Assembly (NCBI RefSeq): GCF_001653235.2
Contig: NC_035793.1
Span: forward strand, 3,968,001 to 4,032,000
DNA from: Pochonia chlamydosporia 170
Taxonomy: Eukaryota > Ascomycota > Sordariomycetes > Hypocreales > Clavicipitaceae
Length of the DNA: 64,000 bases
Direction: 5' to 3'
Made by a program: the position numbers and the translations under genes. The notes under the pieces were generated by a model, which was given only the letters and a program-made list of their open reading frames with translations, had not been told where the DNA came from and searched no databases. Numbering within the stretch: the stretch's first letter is position 1; the number at the start of each line of letters is the position of its first letter. Below are positions 36,155 to 46,343 of this stretch, piece by piece.

Positions 36155-36632
36155 CTTTGTATCACAGCCCTTTTTTTGCACAGCCCGTCTACCCATCAAT
36201 TCAGAGCCACAAAACACACTTCTCTCACAACCAGAATGCCAGTCGGAATGGAGCATCGTGCTCCACGAGCCACGGGCTAACCCACTGGAGGGCGAGCTAA
36301 GGTCTTGGTTGTCGTCATTATGGACCTCTTTGTCTTAGTTCTCACCTGTAGGACATTTTTGGGGTCTAGACGCCAATGGTTTGCTTCGCTGGCCACTTGT
36401 CTCTGGCCCTGCCGCTGGAGCTTGAGCCTCACGACCGGACATAGTCATGGATCGGGCCCCGGTCGATGCTAGTTGCGGCTGAGATACATAATCTAGTCAA
36501 CCGCCGCATCGTGATTCCTCTCCCTAGTCCTTTTTGGCCTCGTTTTCCTTAATTTCAAAACATCGATTGTATTGAGGGCGTCCTTCGGCCTTCTTGCGTC
36601 TAACCTTCTTGTGAGAGAACTCCTCCCTCGCA

Positions 36633-38402
36633 ATGCCCTCTCTCCAACACGCCGCCCTCATCTTGGGCGTCGTCGCGACAACTTCCGCCGGCACGCTCTC
36701 GGTTCCTCTCGAACGCAGAAATCCAAGCGTCGAAAACTACCATGCAATTGCTCGCGCTATTGTCCGCCGTGCCACCGGTAACGGCACCACCGAGTTGACT
36801 GCCCTGAACAACATCACCGCTGCTGGTTACTATGCCGATTTCTCCATTGGCACGCCCGGCCAAAAGATTACCTTCCAGCTCGACACCGGCAGCAGCGATA
36901 CCTGGATGAACTCTCCCGATACTTCATACTGCAGAAGCACATCCCAGCAGTCGCAAATGGGCTACTGCACCGCTACTTGTACGTCTTGCTACTGTCGTTG
37001 ATTGTTTGTCGTCACCTTCGACGTTCAAGTTCCCCGGTTGAATAGCCTTGGCACTTTGCACCCGCCTTGGCGTGTACCCACGCAATCTATTTGAAACCGC
37101 CGGCTGCAAATCCGTTGTTATCTTACCGTCCCGTTGAAAGGCTAACCTTGAACATAGTCAATCCTGATAACAGCAAGACGTACAAGCTAGTCAGTGAAGG
37201 CGGCTTCGACATCACCTATCTCGACCAGCGACACATTACCGGCGACTACTTCAACGACACCGTCACAATTCAAGGCCATGAAATCACCAACCAACAGCTT
37301 GGCCTCGCCCTCAGATCCGTGCGCCCCACCGGTATCATGGGCCTTGGCTTCAGCAACAATGTCGCTACAACCAAGAAGTATCCCACCATCATTGACAACA
37401 TGGTTGACCAGGGCATTATTGCCCATCCCAGCTTCAGCTTGTACCTGGTAAGTTTGCCATGCTCCATAACCCAGGTTGTTACACAATTGGCATTGTCAAT
37501 TTGCATAAAATTATTTGAGCGAGTCGATTTCCTAACATGTCTTGTAGAACGACCTGGACGCCAAATCTGGCACTATCCTCTTCGGCGGCATCGACTCTGC
37601 CAAGTTCCTCTCCAACCTCGCTACTCTCCCTCTAAAGCCAATGCCCAACGCCCAGGGCACAAACGTAACCTCTTACGCCGTTGCCATCAAAGGTATCTCC
37701 GTCAAAGGCGTCACCGTCCCCTCAGCGGCTTCCCAGTCCGTCGGCATCATGGACTCCGGCTCTACCATTTCCCTCATCCCCGACGACGTTGTCGAGCCCA
37801 TCCAGAAGAAATTCGGAGTCGTAGCCCTCAAGGTCCAGGGCCAGGCTGTGCCCCCCATGATTGACTGCGCCTGGAGAGGCAGCAAGGGCAATGGCATCGT
37901 CATCAACTTTGACTTTGACGGCAAGACTATCAAGGTGCCTATCGAGGAGATGGCCATTGACAACCTCCCCGAGGAACTCCAGCAGATCATCAAAAGCAAC
38001 GATGCTCCCCAAGAATTCAAGGACTGGAGCCGTGCATGTCTCTTTGGTCTGGGCGCCTCCTCAGCATACGGCGTCAAGACTGACAAGTTCTACCTCTTGG
38101 GCGACACTTTCCTGCGCTCTGCCTACGTAGCCTACGACATGGCCAACAAGCAGATTGGTCTGGCCCAAGCCAACGTCAATGCTACTGGATCCAATGTTGT
38201 CGAGATTCAAAAGGACGCCAAGACTTTCCCGGACGTGAAGGGTTCCGATGGTTCGTATTCCCTTATTACATCAAAGCGAGTTATAGCTAATGGTTGAACA
38301 GCCCCTGGTCCTGACGAGAAGGACAGCGCCGTTAGCCGCGTTACCCCATCCTTGATTGCTGCCGCTCTCATGAGCATCGCGGTCGTCTTTTCTGCCCTGT
38401 AA
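36633..38402 (+). CDS. GPI-anchored aspartic protease (yapsin-like)
   Basis: Four exons, 36633-36978, 37158-37447, 37548-38250 and 38302-38402, give 479 residues. A signal peptide (MPSLQHAALILGVVATTSAG) precedes a propeptide with dibasic sites (ERRN, IVRRATG). The two catalytic aspartates are in DTGSS (D84) and DSGST (D281). The first junction rebuilds CTATFNPDNSKTYK, as expected for the family. The last 25 residues (TPSLIAAALMSIAVVFSAL) form a GPI-type tail, and this tail sits on its own short last exon. Yapsins act at the plasma membrane or wall, usually cutting after basic residues in wall proteins and precursors. The position of the dibasic sites suggests autocatalytic maturation. An AATAAA at 38496 may mark the 3' end. 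Secretion and anchoring are inferred from sequence. Confidence 0.92.
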
Positions 38403-38637
38403 ACTGTTTGTTTTTCTTGAGCTAGCATACGTATATATATTAATGAGCAATGCATGTGGCGGGATGATGAGCAACACGGTGGTTGATTTATGGCCAATAA
38501 AACATTGATTTCGATACCCTCTTTAGAGCATATAGCACTCATAGATGGCTTTCTATACTTGCCAATCACTAGTGATTCAGACTTCCAACCATTGCCATGT
38601 CTATTCCGTAATTAAACATTTCCCTATTCCCACCCCA

Positions 38638-41414
38638 TCAATTCATCTGGTTATACCGCTCCCTCGCCTTATCCTGCACAGAGCTCAAATAATCCGAGTA
38701 AGACCCAGTTGTCTTCCTCTCCGCCAGCTCCGCCGCATCACCCAAATTACCCCCATCTGCACCCAACCCCACGCCTTCCTGGTACGCATTCGTGGCGATA
38801 GCCTCTGTACGTCCATCACTGTTGGCGCCTAATCCCACACCCGTTGTCCAGCCCATCTTGGCAAGCATGCCGGCTCCCTTGGACGCAGCTTTGGCAGCGG
38901 GTTTTGCTTCCTCCGTGGGCTTCTTCGATTCAGGTTTCGGCTTGCTTGCCTGAGGGGACGGTCTGTTGGGCTGGTTGTAAATGTCGCGACGCTCCTTGGC
39001 TCTGTCGCGATACTGAGATGTTTGGGACTCGCCTTTCTGAAGTCGTTTGTCTCGTGCTGCGAGCCGTGGCAGCGCCGCCTTGACCTTTTCGTCGTCTTCC
39101 ATGGCGGTTTTGTGGTTGCGCGACTTTTCGTGGATGTTGACTTCGTCGATGGATTTGTATTTACGCATGCAGATGAGACACATGAGTCTTTCTTTGTCCG
39201 TGTACGTCTCTTCTTTGGCGGGGTTGTTTTCGGGTTGGGTATGCGGTGAGTTTGCGGATGGTGATGATGCTGCAGCGTCTCTGACTGGTGACTTCTCGCT
39301 GGGAGAAGGTTGTCTTGCGGATGCGAGGGAGCCGGAGGGGGCTCCTAATTTCGTAGAATTTGATAGAGAAATCTTGATCGGAGCTGATTTTTGCATCGAG
39401 TCAGACTGACCGTTTGAGCCGTCGCCTTCCTCAACACCCCGAAGCTCGTCGTGCTTCCGCTGCCAGACGGCCATTTGGCCAGCCATAGGAACGGATTTTT
39501 TGACTGTGGATGCGGCCAGACTACCCTCTGCTTTACGCTTCTTCTGCTTCTTGTCACCTTGGTCATCCTCGGCAGATTTGGCGGCGTTTCGATTAACGTC
39601 GGCAGGCGGTTTAGATGTGACTACCAACTGGCTGGGAAAGACGTGGAGATCCCGGTATCTCACTCGAAGAGACGGGTTGAACAGCGGGTTGAACGACATG
39701 TGTTCGATGTTTGGAGTGATTTCGCGTTCCTCCGGTAGAAACACACCCATGTGCGTCGGAGCGACTGTAACAGCGCAACCCGCAATGGTAAACGATCTGG
39801 ACATGCGGAATTTGGTGACTGCAGCAGCCGCATCTCCAAGTGTCCAGAATTCTGCAAAGCCATATTTAAAGCTCTCTCCCGAGGTCACCTCGCGCATGAG
39901 AAACACGCGGTGTAATGAGTCGGGCTTGGCTCCATACCGAGAGACGTCGGCTCCTGGTGCAGTTGACTTCAACTTCGTCGGTCCGTTTGCTGAACTCTTT
40001 GGTTCTTCCGACTTTTCGAGGATCTTGAGATCTTTCGCGAGCATATCTTCAGTGACAAACGATGCAAGCGGATATATCACCAATATTTGTGAAACGGCTT
40101 CGGCACCGTCAGCGATATCCGCCGCTCCCGTTAGACTTTGCTCCCAATTGCTCGCTTCGAAAGTGTTAGCTAGTGGGCCTTGTGCAAAGAACAACTTGTT
40201 CTCACCTGCCGGCTGGGTGCCACAAATTTTACATCGTGTCCTTGTAGAAAAGTTCAAAAAGTCGCACTTCAGAAGTTAGTTAGATCTCCCCAGGCTGCTT
40301 GCTGCACATAGAATACACACCTGTGGACATGTCCAGTCCGACGTTCGAACTGGCCGAGTGTCGCCGTCATCACGGTTGCGGGCATAGTGAACATATGCTT
40401 CAAACTTGCCGTCTGGTGCGTCATCAGTCGAATGCTGGTGCTCAATAAGGATTTTTGGGAAATGCTCTTTGACAAAGGCAGTAGCTTGATCAACTTGTTC
40501 AAACTGGACAAATGCTCGTCGGTTCCCTGATCCTACCGTTAGTCATGGTTGTAGGGCGAAGAAAGGCTTTGGAACTGACCTCTTGACGACGAGACTCGCA
40601 CGTCAATGGTCGGAAATTCGGCAGCCATTGAGTTAGCAAGGAGGCCTTCTCGAAGCTATCAACCCGATCAGTTTCAGAGTTCAACAGGGCATTCCCCACG
40701 CTCGGCAATAGCTCCCACACACCTCCGCAGACGAGATACTGTACGGCAGACCCTCAAGAATCACTGTATCCGTAGGTTTCCCCGCGTCCCGCGTCCGACT
40801 CCGGGATCGACTTCTGTAATGTCCGCCATGTGGACTCCGTGACCTCCCCCTACGATCATGATGGTGAGCATACTCGCCGTCTCTAGGCTCATCATCGTCA
40901 TACCGTCCCCGGTGCCTGCTTTCATCACGGCGCCCATCATCATACATGTTCTCATAGGAATGGTCTCGATCATCCCAATGTCTTGATCGATGACGCGGGC
41001 TCCGATCTCGTCTTCTGTACCCATCATCTGGGCCATCGTGGCGATCACTATAGTCCCTTCCGCTGCCATTATCTTGGCGATGCCGTTGTGGCGGTCTCTC
41101 CCGTTGGTCGTCGTAGAAGTTGTGCCTTGCAGGAGACCTGGAGTAGTCTCGACGCCCCGTGGGTAAGTTAGCGAACAAATCTTTTGTCTAGTCTCAACAC
41201 GAAAAGCTCCGTGATGAGAGGCTTGAAGGCTGTATCAGTCTCCACAGAAGGCGCGGATCATGTCTTTACCATGACGCGATCGATGATGGTCGTCCAGCCG
41301 GTCTTGGCCGTCTCCGTCTCTGTGTCCTTCTCTGCCTCGTGAGGCTCCCATATTGTCGTGCTCGCTGCGATGTCGTCCCCGGTCAGGGCTTCGTCCGTGA
41401 AAGTCGTCGCGCAT
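38638..41414 (-). CDS. RBM5/RBM10-like splicing factor: RS/RD-rich, RRM, RanBP2 zinc finger, C2H2, G-patch
   Basis: Five exons on the minus strand, 41414-41270, 41180-40723, 40655-40580, 40526-40321 and 40266-38638, give 837 residues with every phase closing. Residues 1-180 are Arg/Asp/Ser-rich. An RRM begins TDTVILEGLP at 185 and crosses two introns. A RanBP2-type zinc finger (DWTCPQ/CDFLNFSTRTRCKICG) spans 290-311 and is itself cut by intron 4. A second RRM-like region covers about 353-468. A C2H2-type finger (CLICMRKYKSIDEVNIHEK) is near 658-680 and a G-patch (GAGMLAKMGWTTGVGLG) near 759-801. This order matches animal RBM5/6/10 and their fungal homologues, which regulate 3' splice-site choice early in spliceosome assembly. 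The G-patch should recruit a DEAH helicase. The nucleus is the expected place. Confidence 0.92.
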
Positions 41415-41856
41415 AGCGGCGATTGTCACGACGGTCCGGTCAAGAAGGGGAATAAGCTGCAAAACTGATGCTGTTGGTGAAGCTTGGAATGTGATGTTGG
41501 TGGAGGAGTGAATGGTCTGTCATTGCACCAATGCAGAGCTGCAGTGGCGGCAACGAAATTCGGAGGTTTATTCTTAGTCATCCATCCACAACTCAGGCAA
41601 TCTACCCTATCTCAGGTCATGCAACGACAAAAGGAGCACGGCATCTTGTTCCCATAATCGCTCTTTCTACAATAATCATCATATATTTAGCCAGAAATCC
41701 GCATTTGATCAGATTTGACAATTTTATGTCTCGTGCTAGTACCTCACCCCGGCAGCCTCTCATAGACGGCCATCACCCCCGGAGGTCCCCGATGCCCACT
41801 TAAGAAACTCACGCTCACTATCTTCGCAACAAACTCATCCAGCCCAATACAACAGA
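41415..41856. promoter_or_regulatory. Divergent promoter between splicing factor and MoaE genes
   Basis: 442 bp separate two divergent start codons, so both promoters must lie here. It is AT-rich in the middle (ATAATCATCATATATTTAG near 41671). No specific site was recognised. Confidence 0.5.
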
Positions 41857-42397
41857 ATGGCCGCCCAAGACGAAGAAATATGGGAGCTTTCCTCAGAGGG
41901 CTGCTATGTAGCCCTAACAAGAGACCACCTCAACGCTCAAACAATAATGGACCGAGTCCGTAGCCCAGCCGCCGGCGCAATAGTTCTCTTCGCAGGTATA
42001 CACACCAAACATCCCCAGACGGAAAAGCATCTTCTAATTCCTACCAGGAACAACAAGAGACAGCTTCGCCGGCAAGCCCGTCAAAGAACTCACATACACA
42101 GCATACAACAAACTCGCTCTAAGGACAATGCTGGCAATTACACAAGAACTGCGCACCAAGCATGGACTCAAGGGAATAGCCATGATTCACCGCCTAGGGA
42201 CGGTTCCTATTGGCGAAGAGAGCATATTGATTGCCGTGTCATCGCCACATCGGCAAGCTGCGTGGAGAGCTGGAGAAGAGGCGCTTGAAGAGTGCAAGTC
42301 TAAGGTCGAGGTGTGGAAGAGGGAGGAGTTTGAAGGTGAGGAGGGTGTCTGGAGGGCGAATAGAGATGGGGCAATGGGCGAAAAGGTGAAGTCATGA
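41857..42397 (+). CDS. Molybdopterin synthase catalytic (large) subunit, MoaE/MOCS2B type
   Basis: Two exons, 41857-41995 and 42048-42397, give 162 residues, close to the family's usual 140-180. The 52-bp intron joins AIVLFAG to TTRDSFAGKPV, restoring the conserved FxGxxR start of MoaE. The core ELTYTAYNKLA, AMIHRLGTVPIGEESI and SSPHRQAAW are hallmark MoaE segments; the basic loop WKREEF supplies the expected catalytic lysine. The enzyme puts two sulfurs on precursor Z (cPMP) to make molybdopterin in the cytosol. It works with a small MoaD-like subunit, which is not in the window. The product is needed for nitrate reductase and other molybdoenzymes. The tail after residue 145 is charged and family-typical. 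Confidence 0.93.
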
Positions 42398-42564
42398 TGT
42401 AACTTTTACGGGTTATTTGGGTACATATCTTTTTGTACTGTATATGCTATGTGCCTTAATGCATATATTCTATCCCCCAGGGCAAACCGTCACCATCCTC
42501 AAACGCCATTCAAATCATTCAAAACATAATCCCTCGTAGTTTCAATACAGAAGGTCCACACTCG

Positions 42565-43094
42565 CTACTTGGAATACACAGGCGGCGGCTCTCTCAAGAA
42601 CTGCATCGGACAAGGCGGCGGGTTAGAACCACAGCATCTACCATGCATAACTGCGCGATATTAGCTGCAGAGTCACAGTATGTAGTAAATGTAAAACATA
42701 CCAATATGTCCGCAATAAGCATCCATAAACGTAACATCAATCCCCAGCCCTTGCACGTCGATATCCTCCGTCAAAGCGGATGGATATACTACAATACCGT
42801 ATTCTGCGTGCAAGACTCTCCAGAACTCGAATGGCAATCTGGCCAGGTTATCATCTACCCAACCACGTAGCAAAATAACAAGTGAAAGATAAGAACAGCA
42901 TACTGGTATTGACCATGCTTAATGCAAGCATGTACAAAGAGACACACTGTTTCCAAGACAAGTTTCCCTTCCCTTGTAGCTTTTTCCAACTGGTCATTCT
43001 CCCAGTCGTATACTCGCTTCAAGCGCTCCTTGGAATAAAGCATGGCTATTGTCCAGCCCTTGGCGATTTGGTCGATATCTCGTTCTGGGCACAT
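42565..43094 (-). CDS. Small conserved-looking protein of unknown function, three exons
   Basis: The best model has exons 43094-42914, 42854-42702 and 42650-42565, giving 139 residues. It starts MCPERDIDQIAKGWTIAM, is helical and charged through residue 50, then reads DDNLARLPFEFWRVLHAEYG and ends in a Cys/Pro-rich tail (RCCGSNPPPCPMQFLREPPP). The phases 1/1 close, and both introns are short (59 and 51 bp) with GT..AG ends, although the first donor (GTCAAT) is weak. Codon-rich open frames on either side of the introns support a gene over chance. I do not recognise the family. There is no signal peptide or membrane segment. It lies tail to tail with the molybdopterin synthase gene, 167 bp apart. 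Exon borders are moderately certain. Confidence 0.5.
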
Positions 43095-43784
43095 CCTCTT
43101 GGGTGGTAGGGCGGATGTTTGAGAGTTGTGGGTGATGAGTTAGTAGCCTTGAACTGGGCTTTCACTAATTTTCAGATTGAAAGAATTTAAAGAGGGAGAA
43201 AAAATTTGGGAGAAGTGAATAAAAAACGAAGGAAAGGCTTTATTTCAAGTTGTCGATAAAGGTTCCCACGACATCATGATGCGCTACCCATCAAGGTGCC
43301 CATGCCACCTCGAAAGTGTGTAATAGTGTATAGCCTTTTCGCCTTTGACAGGATCCGCTTGCAGGAGTGTCCATCTTTGACAAAGACCTTGTTTCGCCAA
43401 TGAAATCGTCTTTGTGCATCGAAATCATGCTAAGGGAGCATACCTGGACTCGGATGGAGCTGGTTTGTGATTTGTACGCAAGCACCCTTTTGGTTCACCA
43501 CGCCTTCATCCAGACGCCTTTATTACACCGCAGTTTATTTTGCACCTCACATTCATCTCTGCATTTACCATTCCATAATATACTGTGGTATTCCTCTGAA
43601 GGCGGAACTGCATCGATAATTGGTATATATTGACATCATTAAGAAATAAGTAAAGTTAAGCATTCATGACATGCACCAAGTATATACGCTTCCCAGCCCG
43701 CATGTAAATCATTAAACATCTCATGCATCTTCTTTCTTTGTACATCTCCAACCGCATGATATTGCTACCATGCACATTGCCATT
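43095..43784. other. Intergenic region between two minus-strand genes
   Basis: About 690 bp with the promoter of the small unknown gene and the 3' UTR of the ferric reductase gene. Frames of up to 88 codons are not convincing. Confidence 0.5.
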
Positions 43785-46343
43785 CTATAAGGCATAGTTT
43801 TCAGTATGAAGGAAAATCTCCTCCAACTCATCGTCTCCCCAAATCTCTGCCTGCAGTCTGGCCACTGTATTTGCTACGCCAACTCTCATTGACGGAGGGC
43901 CACACACAAACACCGCTGTTCTTCTGCCCAGGATGCCTCGCCCGTCGGAACCGCCTGTTGCCCATTCCTTGAGCATGTACCCTAGATCAGGGCGCCCATA
44001 CTCCATAGACCAGCCGCCATCAATCTCGTGGGGGATAGGGAAGGCCGATCTCATCAAGTTCTTTTGGAATTCTGTTGGGGTCTCTGGAAAGCCAAAGTCA
44101 AACCCTGCTGGAGGCCCAATCGTAGATGTAGGTCGCTGTCTGCCACCCTCTGAGATGGTAGAATGTCTCAAATGGGCGAGTTCGGGTGCTCGTACGGGGT
44201 ACAAATCTTCGGTTTCGGGGATTTCGAGAGTGGGTTTATGAGGATTGGGAGGGGCGTAGTTAAAGTGAGGAGGATTTTCTCTGTGGATGGGAGGAAAATG
44301 AAACTCCTCGGGCTGTTGCCCATCGTGCTCTTCTAGCTTCTTATCTTCAGGATATCCATTCGGTCCAATGGGTTTCGAAGGTGGGCCAGGAGGTGGAGGA
44401 GGATATTGATGTGGTTGGAGATATTTCTGCTGAGGGAGAGCGGTAATGCGATCTTCATTTTCCTCTCGGAGCTCACGTTCCCTTTCAGGGTCGCCTTGCG
44501 CTTCGGCCTGAATAAGAGCCGAGTTGCGTTTCGAGGCAATACCAGCCACGAAACCGTCCAACTTGTCATGTAACAAGTGGTTGAGGGCTCGAGGGTTTTG
44601 TCCGTTAAGGGGGCCAGTCATTTGGCCGGCATCACGATGGCGAACTGCTCCGGTAATAAAAAACTTGCAGGTGACACTCTCTGGCGGCGCGGCTTCTCGG
44701 CAAATACGAAGCTCCTCTCGGAACCAATCCATAGCTTCGAATCTCTTAAATGCCCAAACGACGACTACTTTTCTGGTAATAGCCTTACCGTCTCGCATGC
44801 GTTTGATGAGATTTAGTAGCTGGGACATGAGCGACGTGATGCCACTACCACCTGCGATGAGGATACAAGTATCAAAGGCAGCTAGGTCTCTGCGCATGCC
44901 ACCATAAGGCCCGTCCAAGAAAGCGCGGTAGGTGTGGAATGGTCCTTTGTCGATAGCCGTATCCAAAACTTTGCGGGTAAACCCCTTAAAGGGCTTGAAG
45001 ACAAGCACACAATCACGGTATTTCTCGCCATACTCTGACGGGAAGTCTTCGCTGCAAAGCGATGAGATGGTGAACGGGTGATTGTCTAAGAGAGAGATAC
45101 CGGGCATCCGAAGGTAAACGTATTGTCCGGGTTTCCATCTCATCTGGGTTGGAATTGTGACTTTGATAGCGTTTTCTGCCATCAGAGTGACTGCCGCCTC
45201 GTCGCCAACCATGAAAGCGTTGCGCCATGGTTTGAACCAGTTCAGTTTGAAAACGCGCATCAAGTAAGCGAAAGCCCAGATCGCAATGGTGGCGTAAAGA
45301 TAGTCCCAAGTCATCAGGGCATTTTTCGTATGCCAGAACAGGAGGCCAACATATGCAATGCCGGCAGGGATATGAAGGATGACGAAGATTTCGTATGCGA
45401 CTCGCCGAAACCACGGAAGAGATGCTACACAGAGCCAAATCAACGGTACAATACAAGCAATGCCCGTTCCATAAATCATGCCGCTACCATCAGGGAAGAT
45501 TTGATTGAATACTGTCATACCGTCATCCTCCCACACTGGCTGAATGTAAAAAGGAACCATGTGGACCAGAGACAGGAACAGGCAGAGATAGCCCAACCAG
45601 CGGTGGAACACATTGAGACGTTCTGGCCCAATGCCTATGAGCATGGTCAAAACATTTGCCTTCATGCTGGTGACAATGATCCAAGGCGTCATGGCGACGG
45701 CGAGCATTCCTGACCGAATAGCCACGGGAGGCGAGCCAAATCGAATGCTCTCCCAGTACAATGGCTGTTGAAGGAAACAGTATAGCGTGACAAAGACGAG
45801 GGCGATGAAACCACAAGCCAACACTGCCAAGGAGGAAAAGGTGAACCGACTCTTTCTCCAGACAATGTCGGGAATGGGACGGTAGAAGACCCATCGAAAC
45901 AAAGCCAATGTATCGTTGACAATACCGACAGATGAGAAGTGAGCTTTTGGCCTAAACTGTTTGTTTCCAAGTCCCGGACCATCAGGGAAGAACTGTTGTG
46001 ACTGGCCAGTCTGTATAGCCATTGCATAGTCAGCTTCGATGCTGTATAGATTCTGGTAGTGATCCTCAACCTCCTGCTTGTAGATGGCCTGGCGAATCTT
46101 ATCCTGCCAGTAGTGCCAAATACGAACAATGAGGACACAGCCCATGAGACAGAGTGCAAAGTAAGTCCATCCTAATCCGTATTTACCGGCCTGGGTCCAG
46201 GGATCAACGGCGTTGGCTTGTACCAGGCCTGGCGGACTCGTAGGTGTCAACGGGATTTTGATGCGCTTTGTGAGGTGCGTCAAGGAGCGGCCGACCTGGG
46301 CGGCCACGTCTCGGATTGATGTAGTCTGGAAACCCGGAGCCAT
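43785..46343 (-). CDS. Ferric/cupric reductase (FRE/NOX superfamily) with long Pro-rich insertion
   Basis: Single exon of 852 residues, starting at the ATG at 46343 (MAPGFQTTSIRD); the frame is open upstream to a TTG at 46628 but has no earlier ATG. About seven membrane segments surround the four heme ligands, H247/H261 and H324/H338, each pair spaced 14 as in the family. The FAD motif HPFTI is at 422-426; NADPH-side motifs GPYGG (478-482), GGSGIT (498-503) and CGPPSM (814-819) follow. Between the last two lies an insertion of about 170 residues (600-770), with acidic/basic repeats and a poly-Pro run, not usual for yeast Fre1. The enzyme should move electrons from NADPH across the plasma or vacuolar membrane to reduce Fe(III) or Cu(II). 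No classical signal peptide is seen; the first membrane segment (about 52-73) may serve. Confidence 0.9.
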   Translation of the reverse strand: MAPGFQTTSIRDVAAQVGRSLTHLTKRIKIPLTPTSPPGLVQANAVDPWTQAGKYGLGWTYFALCLMGCVLIVRIWHYWQDKIRQAIYKQEVEDHYQNLYSIEADYAMAIQTGQSQQFFPDGPGLGNKQFRPKAHFSSVGIVNDTLALFRWVFYRPIPDIVWRKSRFTFSSLAVLACGFIALVFVTLYCFLQQPLYWESIRFGSPPVAIRSGMLAVAMTPWIIVTSMKANVLTMLIGIGPERLNVFHRWLGYLCLFLSLVHMVPFYIQPVWEDDGMTVFNQIFPDGSGMIYGTGIACIVPLIWLCVASLPWFRRVAYEIFVILHIPAGIAYVGLLFWHTKNALMTWDYLYATIAIWAFAYLMRVFKLNWFKPWRNAFMVGDEAAVTLMAENAIKVTIPTQMRWKPGQYVYLRMPGISLLDNHPFTISSLCSEDFPSEYGEKYRDCVLVFKPFKGFTRKVLDTAIDKGPFHTYRAFLDGPYGGMRRDLAAFDTCILIAGGSGITSLMSQLLNLIKRMRDGKAITRKVVVVWAFKRFEAMDWFREELRICREAAPPESVTCKFFITGAVRHRDAGQMTGPLNGQNPRALNHLLHDKLDGFVAGIASKRNSALIQAEAQGDPERERELREENEDRITALPQQKYLQPHQYPPPPPGPPSKPIGPNGYPEDKKLEEHDGQQPEEFHFPPIHRENPPHFNYAPPNPHKPTLEIPETEDLYPVRAPELAHLRHSTISEGGRQRPTSTIGPPAGFDFGFPETPTEFQKNLMRSAFPIPHEIDGGWSMEYGRPDLGYMLKEWATGGSDGRGILGRRTAVFVCGPPSMRVGVANTVARLQAEIWGDDELEEIFLHTENYAL

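Larger units (their letters stand above)
34733..36632. other. 1.9-kb intergenic region with a mini-transposon
   Basis: No supported gene. It contains the 121-bp element at 35020-35140, a CCTTG pentamer run near 36134-36154, and the promoter and leader of the aspartic protease gene. A 159-codon frame at 35801-36280 matches nothing known. Confidence 0.5.
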
